Origin: Streptomyces sp. NBC_00708
GTDB lineage: Bacteria > Actinomycetota > Actinomycetes > Streptomycetales > Streptomycetaceae
Assembly: GCA_036226585.1 (NCBI GenBank)
Contig: CP108997.1
Span: forward strand, 558,001 to 622,000
Direction of reading: 5' to 3'
Length of the DNA: 64,000 bases
The notes under the pieces are model-generated. The model ran no database searches. It saw only the letters and a program-made list of their open reading frames with translations, and was not told the origin of the DNA. Every line of letters starts with the position of its first letter. Position 1 is the stretch's first letter. This document shows, one piece after another, positions 31,624 to 40,694 of this stretch. The position numbers were made by a program, and so were the translations under genes.

Positions 31624-32658
31624 CTACGGTGCGGCCGGTCCGGCGGCGGGCCGGGGAACGGTGGATTCTCGGACGACGAGCCGGTAGCCGGGCCGGGGCC
31701 GCCTGGGCTCGGTCACCTGGTCGCCGGAGAGGCGCTCGACGAGGCTGTCGACGGCGAGCCGGGCGATGGCCTCCTTGTCGGGCGCCACGGTGGTGAGCGT
31801 GGTGGCGCCGTACAGGCTCTCCTCGATGTCGTCGAACCCGACGACGGCGACGTCCTCGGGGATGCGCAGGCCGCGTTCCGAGAGGGTGCGCATGGCGCCG
31901 ATGGCGATGAGGTCGTTGTACGCGAACACGGCGTCGGGCCGCTCGCCGCGGTCCAGCAGCGCGGCCATGCCGGAGGCCCCGTCCTCGCGGCCGTAGCCGT
32001 CGGTGACGACGACCAGCGCCTCGTCGGGCTCGATTCCGGCGGCGGCCAGTTCCTCGCGCCAGCCGCGCAGCCGGAGGTGGGCGGGCTGGCGTTCGCGGCC
32101 GGTGCGGGAGCCGAGGAAGGCGATGCGGCGGTGGCCGAGATCCAGGAGGTGGCGCACGGCCTCGCGCGCCGCCGCGACGTTGTCGATGGCGATGTGGTCG
32201 TACGGTGCCTCGTACTCGCGCTCGCCGAGCAGGACCAGGGGCGCGGTCTCGGTGCGCGCCATCAGGTCCTCGGTCTCCAGGTGGATCGGGCTGAGGATGA
32301 GTCCGTCGATGACATGGGACCGGAATCCCTGGCTGACCAGGAGTTCCTTCTCGCGCAGCCCGCCGGTGTGGTCGACCAGCACGGTGTAGTCGTGCCGGGC
32401 TGCGGCGTCGACGACCGCGCCGGCCAGTTCGGCGAAGTACGGGTTGCCGAATTCGGGGACGGCGAGCGCGATGATCCCGGTGCGGCCCTTGCGCAGATGG
32501 CGCGCGGTGAGGTTCGGCCGGTAGCCGAGCTCGTCGATGGCCTGCTGCACCTTGGCGCGCATCTTCGGTGTGACGTGCTGATAGTTGTTCACCACGTTCG
32601 ACACGGTCTTGATGGACACGCCCGCCCGTTGCGCAACGTCCTTGAGGCTGACGCCCAC
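31624..32658 (-). CDS. LacI-family regulator (sugar ABC/GH127 locus)
   Basis: A 344-residue LacI/GalR repressor. The HTH opens at the N-terminus (LKDVAQRAGVSIKTVSNVVN, about 5-24), then hinge and sugar-binding domain ending with VAVVGFDDIEESLYGATTLT. The GTG at 32658 follows GGGAG by 4 bases. It sits between the mutarotase gene and the YtfQ-type importer operon, all on the minus strand, separated from the latter by a terminator. The CAACGTT palindromes at 37845 and 38013 are its most likely targets; its recognition helix (TVSNVV) matches that of the LacI protein at 44066, so shared sites are possible. Confidence 0.92.
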   Translation of the reverse strand: MGVSLKDVAQRAGVSIKTVSNVVNNYQHVTPKMRAKVQQAIDELGYRPNLTARHLRKGRTGIIALAVPEFGNPYFAELAGAVVDAAARHDYTVLVDHTGGLREKELLVSQGFRSHVIDGLILSPIHLETEDLMARTETAPLVLLGEREYEAPYDHIAIDNVAAAREAVRHLLDLGHRRIAFLGSRTGRERQPAHLRLRGWREELAAAGIEPDEALVVVTDGYGREDGASGMAALLDRGERPDAVFAYNDLIAIGAMRTLSERGLRIPEDVAVVGFDDIEESLYGATTLTTVAPDKEAIARLAVDSLVERLSGDQVTEPRRPRPGYRLVVRESTVPRPAAGPAAP

Positions 32659-32736
32659 GGCACTCCCTGAATCGACTTGTCGCGCGGTGATGCGCGGTGG
32701 TCCGGCTCCGCCGGTTCGGCTCGAACGGCTCGAACA

Positions 32737-32762
32737 GTGCCGGGGCCGTGGGGCCCCGGCAC
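32737..32762. terminator. Hairpin terminator after the sugar ABC operon
   Basis: A perfect 11-bp stem GTGCCGGGGCC (32737-32747) with loop GTGG and its complement (32752-32762) directly follows the stop of the last permease gene (32767, minus strand). Confidence 0.85.
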
Positions 32763-32766
32763 CGGT

Positions 32767-33831
32767 TCAGGTGGTTCTGCGGCTGCGCGCCAGATAGCGC
32801 TGCGCCACGACGACAACGATAAGGAACCCTCCGCTGACGACCGACTGGTACGAGGAGTTCAGCGAGCCGATCTGGTTGATCAGGTTCTGGATGACCTGGA
32901 GGAGCAGGACGCCCCAGAGCGTTCCGCTGATCGAGCCGGCGCCGCCGATGAGGAGGGTGCCGCCGATGACGACGGCGGAGATCGCGTCGAGCTCCATCCC
33001 CACGCCGATGATGGTGACTCCGGAGGAGAGCCGGGCGGCGTTGAGCGCGCCGGCGAGTCCGGCCAGCAGTCCGCTGAGCGTGTAGACGAGCATCTTCGTA
33101 CGGGCGACCGGCAGGCCCATCAGGGTGGCCGCGTCGCTGCTGCCGCCGACGGCGAAGATCGACTGCCCGAACGAGGTGCGCTGGAGGAGGAGTCCGCCGA
33201 GACCGAACAGCGCGAGGGCGATGAAGATCGGGTAGCCGAAGCCCCAGAGGGCGCCCTGGCCGAGTTCGGCGAAGGCCGAGTCCTTGGGCACCAGGTAGGT
33301 GGTGGCGCCCTCGTCCGTGATCGCGAGGAGCAGACCGCGCGCCCCGAGCAGGGTGGCCAGCGTGACGATGAACGGGGCCATTCCGGCGCGGGCGACGAGG
33401 AACCCGTTGAGCAGGCCGATCCCGCCGCACACCACGAGGGGTACCAGCAGGGCGGGCAGGAAGCCGTACTGGGAGGCCCAGGCGGCGAGCACCCCGCCGA
33501 GGGCGAAGACGGAGCCGACGGACAGGTCGATGCCGCCGGTGATGATGACCATCGTCATCCCGAGTGCGACCACGGCCAGGAACGACGCCTGGACGGTCAC
33601 CCCGCGGGTGTTGTCCAGGGTCGCGAACGTCGACGGGTAGATGAAGGACGCGACGACCACGACCGTGAGGAGGACGACCAGCACACCCTGGCGCTGGAGG
33701 AGTTCGGCGATCCTCCGGCCGGCGGGGCGCTGCGCGTGGGCGCCGGGCTCCGGTGTGGTGCCGCCGGATGTCGCGGGGGTCTTGCGCGTGGCCGGGGCGG
33801 AGGCCACCGGGGCGGGTGAGGTTTCGTTCAT
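32767..33831 (-). CDS. Sugar ABC transporter permease (YjfF/RbsC type)
   Basis: A 354-residue permease of the CUT2 (ribose/galactofuranose) class with a cytoplasmic N-terminal extension of about 45 residues rich in Ala, Pro and Thr, then about 8-10 helices. Typical segments are MTMVIITGGIDLSVGSV and SAVVIGGTLLIGGAGSISGTLWG. The ATG at 33831 overlaps the stop of the preceding permease by 4 bases. In the order SBP, ATPase, permease, permease it corresponds to the last gene of a YtfQ-YtfR-YtfT-YjfF operon. The substrate is inferred as a furanose sugar such as L-arabinofuranose or galactofuranose. Confidence 0.93.
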   Translation of the reverse strand: MNETSPAPVASAPATRKTPATSGGTTPEPGAHAQRPAGRRIAELLQRQGVLVVLLTVVVVASFIYPSTFATLDNTRGVTVQASFLAVVALGMTMVIITGGIDLSVGSVFALGGVLAAWASQYGFLPALLVPLVVCGGIGLLNGFLVARAGMAPFIVTLATLLGARGLLLAITDEGATTYLVPKDSAFAELGQGALWGFGYPIFIALALFGLGGLLLQRTSFGQSIFAVGGSSDAATLMGLPVARTKMLVYTLSGLLAGLAGALNAARLSSGVTIIGVGMELDAISAVVIGGTLLIGGAGSISGTLWGVLLLQVIQNLINQIGSLNSSYQSVVSGGFLIVVVVAQRYLARSRRTT

Positions 33832-34802
33832 CGGGACCGACGCTCCCGGGCGACGTAGACGGCGGCGATGATGATGGCCGCCTGGGCGATCTGTGCGGTG
33901 GAGTCGGGCAGGTCGTGCTTGATGAGGGTGGCGCGCAGCAGCTGCATCAACAGGGCGCCGGCGACGGTGCCGAGGACCCGGATGGAGCCGCCGTTGAGCG
34001 GGGTGCCGCCCACCACGACCGCCGTGATGGCGGAGAGTTCCATGAGGGTGCCGAGCGAGGAGGGGTCGCTGGCGGTGAGCCGGGCGGTGGCCAGGACTCC
34101 CGCGAGGGCGGCGAGCACTCCGCAGAGCACGTACACGCCGATGAGCACCCGCCGTACGGGCAGTCCGGCCAGGGCCGCCGCGGAGCGGTTGCCGCCGATG
34201 GCGACGACCTGGCGGCCGAAGGTGGTCCGGGTGACGAGGAAGGCCACGGCGACGGCGAGGACGCCGGCGATGAGGACGACCAGCGGGATGCCGAGGAAGG
34301 AGCCGGTGCCCAGGGAGAGCAGGTCGGGGTTGACGATCTGCTTGAGCTGGCTGTCGGCCATGACCAGGGCGATGCCCCGTCCGCCGACGAACAGGGCGAG
34401 GGTGGCGACGATCGGCTGGAGTCCGACGAGGGAGACCAGGGTGCCGTTGACCGCTCCGACGAGGGCGCCGGCCAGCAGCGCCATGACGAGTGCGGGGACC
34501 AGTCCGTAGCCGAGGTACAGCGGCAGCAGCGCGGCGGCCAGGGCCATGGTCGAGCCGACGGAGAGGTCGACGCCCTCGGTGCCGATGACGAGCGCCATGC
34601 CGAGGGCGACGATGACGATCGGGGCGACCTGGACGAGCTGGGTGCGGAGGTTGTCCACCGTCATGAAGTGCTCGGTGAACAGGGCGTTGAAGACGAGGAC
34701 GACCGCGACGGCGAGGTAGACGCCGTACTCCTGGTACCAGGCGGGGTCGCGCAGCCGGGCCAGTGGCCGGGCTGCGGGGGTGGTGACTGCGGCCTGGGTC
34801 AT
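33828..34802 (-). CDS. Sugar ABC transporter permease (YtfT type)
   Basis: A 324-residue CUT2 permease with about ten helices. The family signatures are MALVIGTEGVDLSVGSTMAL and TAVVVGGTPLNGGSIRVLGT. It pairs with YjfF-type permease to form the membrane channel. The ATG at 34802 overlaps the ATPase stop codon by 4 bases and its own stop overlaps the next ATG, so the three genes are translationally coupled. Confidence 0.93.
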   Translation of the reverse strand: MTQAAVTTPAARPLARLRDPAWYQEYGVYLAVAVVLVFNALFTEHFMTVDNLRTQLVQVAPIVIVALGMALVIGTEGVDLSVGSTMALAAALLPLYLGYGLVPALVMALLAGALVGAVNGTLVSLVGLQPIVATLALFVGGRGIALVMADSQLKQIVNPDLLSLGTGSFLGIPLVVLIAGVLAVAVAFLVTRTTFGRQVVAIGGNRSAAALAGLPVRRVLIGVYVLCGVLAALAGVLATARLTASDPSSLGTLMELSAITAVVVGGTPLNGGSIRVLGTVAGALLMQLLRATLIKHDLPDSTAQIAQAAIIIAAVYVARERRSR

Positions 34803-36454
34803 CGGGGGTCCTCCTTGGCGGCCGGCGCCTTGTCCGCGGCTGCCGGTGAGTGGTCGGCGAGTACTTCGAGCAGATGGCTCTCGGCCACCTCGTCGCCCGC
34901 CAGTTCACCCGCGACCGCGCCGCCGCGCAGGACGACGATGCGGTCGGCGCCCTCGATCAGTTCCTCGATGTCCGAGGAGATGAGCAGGACGGCGAGGCCC
35001 TCGCGGGCGAGGTCGTCGATGAGGCTCTGCACCTCGGCCTTGGCGCCGACGTCGATGCCCCGGGTGGGTTCGTCGAGCAGCAGGACCTTGGGCTCCAGGC
35101 AGAGCCAGCGGGCCAGCAGGACCTTCTGCTGGTTGCCGCCGGAGAGTTCGCCGACCTTCTGTTCGGGACTCGCCGCCTTGATCCGCAGCCGCTTCATGAA
35201 GATGTCGACGATGCGGTCCTGCCTGGCGCGCGAGACGATGCCGGCGCGGGAGAGCCGGGGCATCGCGGCCAGCACGATGTTCTCGCGGACCGAGAGGCCG
35301 GGGACGATGCCCTCGGCCTTGCGGTCCTCGGGCAGCAGGCTGATGCCGGCGCGGATGGCGCCCGCCGAGGTGAGCCGGCGCAGGGTGCGGCCGGCGATGC
35401 TCACCTCGCCGGAGTCCAGGCTCAGCGCTCCGGCGATGGCCTTGGCGGTCTCGCTGCGGCCGGAGCCGAGAAGCCCGCCGAGGCCGAGGACCTCGCCCGC
35501 GTACAGGTCGAGGGAGATGTCGTGCAGCTGGTGGTCGCGGGAGATGCCGGTGGCGGTGAGCACCGGGGTACGCGCGGCCTCGTGGCCCTCGGAGTCGAAG
35601 TTGGTGAGCCCTTCGCGGCGTACCTCGGCCATGTCCCGGCCGAGCATCATCGAGACGAGCTGCATCCGGTCGAGGTCGGCGAGGTCGCCGGTGTGGATGT
35701 GGTGGCCGTCGCGCAGGACCGTGACGCGGTCGCAGATCCGGTACAGCTCGTCCATGCGGTGGCTGACGTAGAGGACGGCGATGCCGCGTCCGCGCAGGTC
35801 CTCGATGACCCGGAACAGGGTCTCGACCTCGCGGGGCTCCAGCGAGGAGGTCGGCTCGTCCATGATGACGACCTGGGCGTTGACGGAGACGGCGCGGGCC
35901 ATCGCGACCATCTGCTGGGTGCCGATGCCCAGGGTGTGCAGGGGGCGCCTGGGGTCGACGCGGACGCCGAAGCCGTCGAGCAGTTCGCTCGCCTCGCGGT
36001 GCATCCGGGCGAAGTCGATCAGGCCGAAGCGGTTCTTGGGCTCGCGGCCGAGGAAGATGTTGCGCGCCACGCTCATCAGCGGGACGAGGTTCACCTCCTG
36101 GTAGATCGTGGAGATCCCGGCCTGCTGGGCCTCGAAGGGCCGGGTGAAGGAGACCTGTTCGCCGGCCAGCCGCAGTTCGCCCTCGTCGGGGCGGTAGACG
36201 CCGGTGAGGACCTTGATGAGGGTGGACTTCCCGGCTCCGTTCTCTCCCACCAGAGCGTGGGTCTCGCCGGCGCGCAGGGAGAAGGTGACGCCGTCGAGGG
36301 CGACGACGCCGGGGAACCGCTTGCTGACCGAGCGGGCCTCCAGGACGGCCGGCGCCGCGCCGGGCTCCTCCGCGAGGGCCGTGGCGGTCGCGCTCGTCTC
36401 CTTCGTGCCGGCGGCCGGCTCCGGCGGCTGCGGTGCTGCTTCGGGTGGTGCCAT
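34799..36454 (-). CDS. Sugar ABC transporter ATP-binding protein (YtfR/RbsA type, double cassette)
   Basis: A 551-residue CUT2 ATPase with two fused nucleotide-binding domains. Cassette 1 has Walker A GENGAGKST (about 69-77), a degenerate signature LGIGTQQ and Walker B VVIMDEPTS. Cassette 2 has the usual defective Walker A (GLLGSGRSE), an intact LSGGNQQKV signature and Walker B VLLLDEPTRGID. Only cassette 1 is expected to bind ATP tightly, as in RbsA. A Pro/Ala-rich N-terminal tail of about 38 residues precedes it. The ATG at 36454 is 118 bases after the binding-protein stop, a gap that holds a hairpin. Confidence 0.94.
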   Translation of the reverse strand: MAPPEAAPQPPEPAAGTKETSATATALAEEPGAAPAVLEARSVSKRFPGVVALDGVTFSLRAGETHALVGENGAGKSTLIKVLTGVYRPDEGELRLAGEQVSFTRPFEAQQAGISTIYQEVNLVPLMSVARNIFLGREPKNRFGLIDFARMHREASELLDGFGVRVDPRRPLHTLGIGTQQMVAMARAVSVNAQVVIMDEPTSSLEPREVETLFRVIEDLRGRGIAVLYVSHRMDELYRICDRVTVLRDGHHIHTGDLADLDRMQLVSMMLGRDMAEVRREGLTNFDSEGHEAARTPVLTATGISRDHQLHDISLDLYAGEVLGLGGLLGSGRSETAKAIAGALSLDSGEVSIAGRTLRRLTSAGAIRAGISLLPEDRKAEGIVPGLSVRENIVLAAMPRLSRAGIVSRARQDRIVDIFMKRLRIKAASPEQKVGELSGGNQQKVLLARWLCLEPKVLLLDEPTRGIDVGAKAEVQSLIDDLAREGLAVLLISSDIEELIEGADRIVVLRGGAVAGELAGDEVAESHLLEVLADHSPAAADKAPAAKEDPR

Positions 36455-36498
36455 GGCTGGTCTTGGCCTTCCGCTCTTCCAGGGGTGTGGGCCCGGTG

Positions 36499-36528
36499 GC
36501 CGCCGTGACGGGAGAGCGTCACGGCGGC
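36499..36528. other. Intercistronic hairpin between binding-protein and ATPase genes
   Basis: A perfect 12-bp stem (GCCGCCGTGACG and complement) with a 6-base GGAGAG loop stands just after the binding-protein stop (36573, minus strand). In importer operons such stems protect the binding-protein mRNA or partly stop transcription, giving more binding protein than membrane parts; that role is inferred. Confidence 0.65.
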
Positions 36529-36572
36529 GGTGAACCGACGGAGCCGGTACGGGCAGGTGGGTCCCGGCCGGG

Positions 36573-37661
36573 TCAGAACGCGTTGCCGACCGAGGACTTG
36601 GCGTTGGCCTCGTCGTAGGCGCGGTCGCTGATGATGACGTTCTCGGGGATCTCCTCGCCGCCGTAGAACTTCTGGGCGGTCGCGAAGGCCAGCGGGCCGA
36701 AGCGCGGGTTGGACTCGATGACGGCGTTGTACTCGCCGTTGACGATGGCCTGGACGGCGTTGCGGGTGCCGTCGACGGACACGATCTTGACGTCCTTGCC
36801 GGGCTTCTTGCCGGCGGCCTTCAGCGCGGTGACGGCACCGAGGCCCATCTCGTCGTTCTCCGCGTAGACGGCGGTGATGTCGGGCTTGGACTGGATCAGC
36901 TGCTCCATGACCTGCTGGCCCTTGTCGCGGGCGAACTCACCGGTCTGCTGGGCGACGATCTGCATGTCGGGCGCCTTGGCCTTGAGCTGGTCGACGAAGC
37001 CCTTGGTGCGGTCGGTGGTGACGTTGTTGCCCGACGAGCCGAGGAGGATGGCGACCTTGCCCTTGCCACCGGTCGACTTGATCATGGCGTCGGCGGCGCG
37101 CTTGCCCTGCTCCACGAAGTCGGAGCCCAGGAAGGCCACATAGTCCTTGCAGGCGGTGGAGTTGAGCTTGCGGTCGATGGTGAGGACCGGGACCTTCTTG
37201 GCGGCGGCGGCCTTGAGGGCCGGCTCCAGGCCGTCCGAGTTCAGCGGGGCGATGATGAGGAACTGGGCGCCCTGGGCGAGCATGTCCTGGATGTCGCTGA
37301 TCTGCTTGGGCAGCTGCGACTGGGCGTTGGTGGTGAGGAGCTTCTTGACGCCCAGCTTCTTCGCCTCGTCCTTGATGGACTGGGTCTCGGCGATACGGAA
37401 CGGGTTGGCCTCCTTCTCCGACTGGGAGAAGCCGACCACGGCGTTCTTCAGGTCGAGCTTGGGGGCGCCGTAGCTCTGCAGCGAGCAGCCGGAACCGGAC
37501 GACGACTCGGGGGTCTCGGCCGCCTGGGCCGCCTGGCTGCTGTCGCTGCTCGCGTTGTTGTCCGAGCCCTCCGACTTGGAGCAGCCGGAAACTGCCAGCG
37601 TGGCGGTGGCGGCGAGGACGCAGGCCACGGCGAGGGTACGGGATCGGCGCTGGATCATCAT
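36573..37661 (-). CDS. Sugar ABC transporter substrate-binding lipoprotein (YtfQ type)
   Basis: A 362-residue periplasmic-binding protein of the ribose/galactofuranose class. It has a Sec signal with lipobox LAVSGC (lipidation at about C27), then a Ser/Gln-rich linker and the binding lobes with IIAPLNSDGLEPALKAA, DRKLNSTACKDY and VYAENDEMGLGAVTAL, typical of YtfQ. The ATG at 37661 is the first of two adjacent ATGs and has AAGGAGC 8-9 bases upstream. First gene of the operon and divergent from the GH127 gene across a 513-bp region with two CAACGTT elements. Uptake of L-arabinofuranose or galactofuranose is inferred. Confidence 0.94.
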   Translation of the reverse strand: MMIQRRSRTLAVACVLAATATLAVSGCSKSEGSDNNASSDSSQAAQAAETPESSSGSGCSLQSYGAPKLDLKNAVVGFSQSEKEANPFRIAETQSIKDEAKKLGVKKLLTTNAQSQLPKQISDIQDMLAQGAQFLIIAPLNSDGLEPALKAAAAKKVPVLTIDRKLNSTACKDYVAFLGSDFVEQGKRAADAMIKSTGGKGKVAILLGSSGNNVTTDRTKGFVDQLKAKAPDMQIVAQQTGEFARDKGQQVMEQLIQSKPDITAVYAENDEMGLGAVTALKAAGKKPGKDVKIVSVDGTRNAVQAIVNGEYNAVIESNPRFGPLAFATAQKFYGGEEIPENVIISDRAYDEANAKSSVGNAF

Positions 37662-37840
37662 GCGCGGGAGCTCCTTGGCGGGATGACGGCACGCCGAGTG
37701 GCGTGCGGTCGGTCATGGCTGGACGATGCATCGGCCGCTGCACGGCGGCTGATGTCACTGCACTCACGGCCCCGCTAGGAGACGGCCCCTAGCTGCACAA
37801 ACTGTGGTCGTGAGAGCCTGCGCGGCCTCTCGGCGGCTCG

Positions 37841-37879
37841 GTTTACAACGTTATATAGGCGGTGCGGCACGGGCGGCAA
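37841..37879 (-). promoter_or_regulatory. Importer promoter with overlapping CAACGTT operator
   Basis: On the minus strand, TTGCCG (37879-37874), a 16-base spacer and TATATA (37857-37852) form a plausible promoter for the YtfQ gene. The near-palindrome ACAACGTTAT (37845-37854) overlaps the -10 and start site, the usual place for LacI repression. Confidence 0.6.
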
Positions 37880-38012
37880 GAGCGTTGTCGATGCGTTTCC
37901 AAAATGTGTCGGAGCCCCGCACCCCGCCCGCTTCACCCCGGCGCGGGTGATGCTGCCGCACCTCTGGACAGCCGCCCGGCGGCGTGCTGTCATACCGCCG
38001 GAACCCCATTTT

Positions 38013-38022
38013 CCAACGTTGC
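38013..38022. promoter_or_regulatory. LacI-type operator, GH127 side
   Basis: CCAACGTTGC with a perfect 8-bp CAACGTTG core lies 152 bases before the GH127 ATG and 168 bp from the importer-side element. It probably controls the GH127/GH2 transcript. Confidence 0.6.
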
Positions 38023-38174
38023 AGAACGAGTGCCGCGCCCTCCGTACGGATCACGACGGCGCTCTTCGTCATGCGCGCATCCGGTCCGGACCGCTGCGCC
38101 GCGACAGCACGCTCTTGTCATGCGCATTCCCAGGCCGGCGCCCCCGTGTCCGGCAGAGCAGGAGCCCCTCCCCC

Positions 38175-40619
38175 ATGCCCCTGAACCGCAGACAACTCAT
38201 GGCCGGCGCCCTCGCCACCGTCGCCGCCACCACGGCGGCCGGCCGCTGGTCGGCCACCGCGACCGCCGCCGAACACCGGGTGCGGCCCGCGCACGGCGGT
38301 CACTACTCCCCCAACGCCGCGCCCCTGCACCCCACCGCCTTCCTGAAGCTCCCGCCCGGCAAGGTCACCGCGCGCGGCTGGCTCGCCGGACAGCTGAAGC
38401 TCCAGCTCGACGGGTTGTGCGGGCGGTACGAGGAGTTCTCGCACTTCCTGGACTTCTCGGCCACCGGCTGGGTCCGTCCCGAACTCGGCGGCTGGGAGGA
38501 GGTCCCGTACTGGCTGCGCGGCTACACCGACCTGGCGATCGTCACGGGCGACGCGAAGGCGCTGGCGTCGGTGCGCCGGTGGTTCGACGCGATCCTCGCC
38601 ACCCAGCAGTCCGACGGGTTCTTCGGCCCGAAGGCCCTGCGTACCTCGCTGAACGGCGGCCCCGACTTCTGGCCGTTCCTGCCACTGGTGCAGGCCCTGC
38701 GCTCCTGGCAGGAGTACTCCGGCGACACCCGGATCATCCCCTTCCTCAGCCGCTTCTTCCGGTACATGAACACCCAGGGCCCCGGCGCCTTCAACACCAG
38801 CTGGATCGCCCTGCGCTGGGGCGACGGCCTCGACAGCGTCTTCTGGCTGTTCAACCGCACCGGCGACACCTTCCTGCTGGACCTCGCCGACAAGATCCAC
38901 GCGTACGGCGCCGACTGGGGCGACAACCTGGTCAACCCGCACAACGTGAACATCGCCCAGGGCTTCCGCGAGCCCGCCCAGTACGCGCTGCGCAGCGGCT
39001 CGGCCCAGGACACCCGGGACACCTACGGGACGTACGGCAAGGCCATGGACCCGTACGGCCAGTTCCCCGGCGGCGGGTTCGCGGGCGACGAGAACGCGCG
39101 CCCCGGGCACGGCGACCCCCGGCAGGGCTTCGAGACCTGCGGCATCGTCGAGTTCATGGCCAGCCACCAGCTGCTGACCCGGATCACCGGCGACCCGCTG
39201 TGGGCGGACCGCTGCGAGGAGCTGGCGTTCAACTCGCTGCCCGCCTCGCTCGACCCCTCGGGGAAGGCGATCCACTACATCACCAGCGCCAACAGCGTGG
39301 ACCTGGACAATGTGCCGAAGTCGGAGCGGCAGTTCCAGAACGGCTTCGCCATGCAGGCGTTCCTGCCGGGCGTCGACCAGTACCGCTGCTGCCCGCACAA
39401 CTACGGCATGGGCTGGCCGTACTTCACCGAGGAGCTGTGGCTCGCCACCCCCGACGGGGGCCTCGCCGCCGCGATGTACGCCGCCTGCGAGGTGACGGCC
39501 AAGGTCGCCGACGGCACCGAGGTCACCTTCACCGAGGAGACGGACTACCCCTTCACGGACACCGTCACCCTGACCCTGAAGGCCCCGAAGCGGCTGGCCT
39601 TCCCGCTGGTGCTGCGCGTCCCCGCCTGGTGCGAAGCCCCGGAGATCGCGGTGAACGGACGGCGCGTCGACGCCCCCGCCGGCCCCGCCTTCACCCGGAT
39701 CGACCGCACCTGGGCCGACGGGGACCGGGTCACCCTGCGCCTCCCGCAGCGCACCACCGTCCGCACCTGGGCGCACAACCACGGCTCCGTCAGCGTGGAT
39801 CACGGCCCGCTCACGTACGCGCTGCGCATCGGCGAGACGTACGAGCGCATCGGCGGCAGCGACCGGTTCCCCGAGTACGCGGTCCACGCGACCGGGCCGT
39901 GGAACTACGGGCTCGTCCTGGACGCGCAGCAGCCCGCCGCCTCCCTGCGCCACCACACCGCGCGCAGGGTGAAGGCCGGCAACCCCTTCACGCTCGACGG
40001 CACCCCGCTGTCCATCACCGCGAAGGCCCGCCGCATCCCGGAGTGGACGGCCGACGACGAGCACGTGGTCGCCCCGCTCCAGGACTCGCCGGCCCGCAGC
40101 ACCGAGCCGGTGGAGGAGGTCACGCTCGTCCCGATGGGGGCGGCCCGGCTGCGCATCAGCTCGTTCCCGACGGCCGCCCCGGACGCACAGCCCTGGCTCG
40201 CCGACCGCTGGTACCGCATCCGCAACCGGCACTCCGGCAAGGTCCTCGGCGTCGACACCATGTCCACCGCCAACAGCGCGCACGTCGTGCAGTTCGGGGA
40301 CACGGGCACCGACGACCACGACTGGCGGCTCGTGGCGGAGGGCGACGGCTGGTACCGCATCCGCAACCACCACTCGGGCAAGGTCCTCGGCGTCGACACC
40401 ATGTCGATGGACAACAGCGCCCATGTCGTCCAGTTCGACGACAACGGCACCGACGACCACCTCTGGCAGCTCGTCCCGGACGGCGGCGGCTGGTACCGCA
40501 TCCGCAACCGCCACTCCGGCAAGGTCCTCGGCGTCGACACCATGTCTACGGCCGACAGCGCCCATGTCGTCCAGTTCGACGACAACGGCACCGACGACCA
40601 CCTCTGGCAGCTCGTCTGA
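38175..40619 (+). CDS. Secreted GH127-family glycosidase (putative beta-L-arabinofuranosidase) with ricin-type lectin domain
   Basis: An 814-residue secreted enzyme. A Tat signal (NRRQLMAGALATVAATTAAG) starts the protein. The GH127 (formerly DUF1680) catalytic part runs to about 660 and has the Cys3-Glu zinc site known from Bifidobacterium HypBA1: GFETCG (E320, C322) and RCCPHN (C405, C406), where the first cysteine of the pair is the expected nucleophile. Known members release beta-L-arabinofuranose, for example from hydroxyproline-rich glycoproteins. The last 136 residues are three 47-residue beta-trefoil repeats. The ATG at 38175 follows AGGAG by 10 bases. The GH2-AbfB gene follows 75 bases later and is likely co-transcribed. 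Confidence 0.92.
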   Translation: MPLNRRQLMAGALATVAATTAAGRWSATATAAEHRVRPAHGGHYSPNAAPLHPTAFLKLPPGKVTARGWLAGQLKLQLDGLCGRYEEFSHFLDFSATGWVRPELGGWEEVPYWLRGYTDLAIVTGDAKALASVRRWFDAILATQQSDGFFGPKALRTSLNGGPDFWPFLPLVQALRSWQEYSGDTRIIPFLSRFFRYMNTQGPGAFNTSWIALRWGDGLDSVFWLFNRTGDTFLLDLADKIHAYGADWGDNLVNPHNVNIAQGFREPAQYALRSGSAQDTRDTYGTYGKAMDPYGQFPGGGFAGDENARPGHGDPRQGFETCGIVEFMASHQLLTRITGDPLWADRCEELAFNSLPASLDPSGKAIHYITSANSVDLDNVPKSERQFQNGFAMQAFLPGVDQYRCCPHNYGMGWPYFTEELWLATPDGGLAAAMYAACEVTAKVADGTEVTFTEETDYPFTDTVTLTLKAPKRLAFPLVLRVPAWCEAPEIAVNGRRVDAPAGPAFTRIDRTWADGDRVTLRLPQRTTVRTWAHNHGSVSVDHGPLTYALRIGETYERIGGSDRFPEYAVHATGPWNYGLVLDAQQPAASLRHHTARRVKAGNPFTLDGTPLSITAKARRIPEWTADDEHVVAPLQDSPARSTEPVEEVTLVPMGAARLRISSFPTAAPDAQPWLADRWYRIRNRHSGKVLGVDTMSTANSAHVVQFGDTGTDDHDWRLVAEGDGWYRIRNHHSGKVLGVDTMSMDNSAHVVQFDDNGTDDHLWQLVPDGGGWYRIRNRHSGKVLGVDTMSTADSAHVVQFDDNGTDDHLWQLV
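40209..40616 (+). repeat. Three 141-bp coding repeats (beta-trefoil lectin)
   Basis: Units start at 40209, 40350 and 40491, each beginning with the codons for WYRIRN and encoding 47 residues; the last lacks its linker. They are highly similar at the DNA level, so duplication was recent or conversion is active. Each has HSGKVLGVDTMS and a terminal DDHxW in place of the classical QxW. Confidence 0.9.
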
Positions 40620-40694
40620 TTCCCGGTGCTCCCCGCACCTCCCCCCTACCGCTCCCGTCCCCCGGGGGCCGAACCGAATCAAGGAGACGAACCT

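Larger units (their letters stand above)
37662..38174. other. Divergent regulatory region, no gene
   Basis: This 513-bp gap between the importer operon and the GH127 gene is the longest in the window. I see no convincing coding frame. It holds a promoter and operator for the importer at 37841-37879, a second CAACGTT operator at 38013, and a long leader of about 150 bases before GH127, with AGGAG 10 bases before its ATG. A GGGCGGC-rich stretch near 37871 and a palindromic CCGCCCGGCGG-like segment near 37973 are noted without assigned role. Confidence 0.6.

Noticed and set aside
40209..40616. Coding repeats as a mobile element or assembly duplication
   Set aside because: The unit is exactly 47 codons and three units make a complete beta-trefoil, so a domain-level triplication explains it better.
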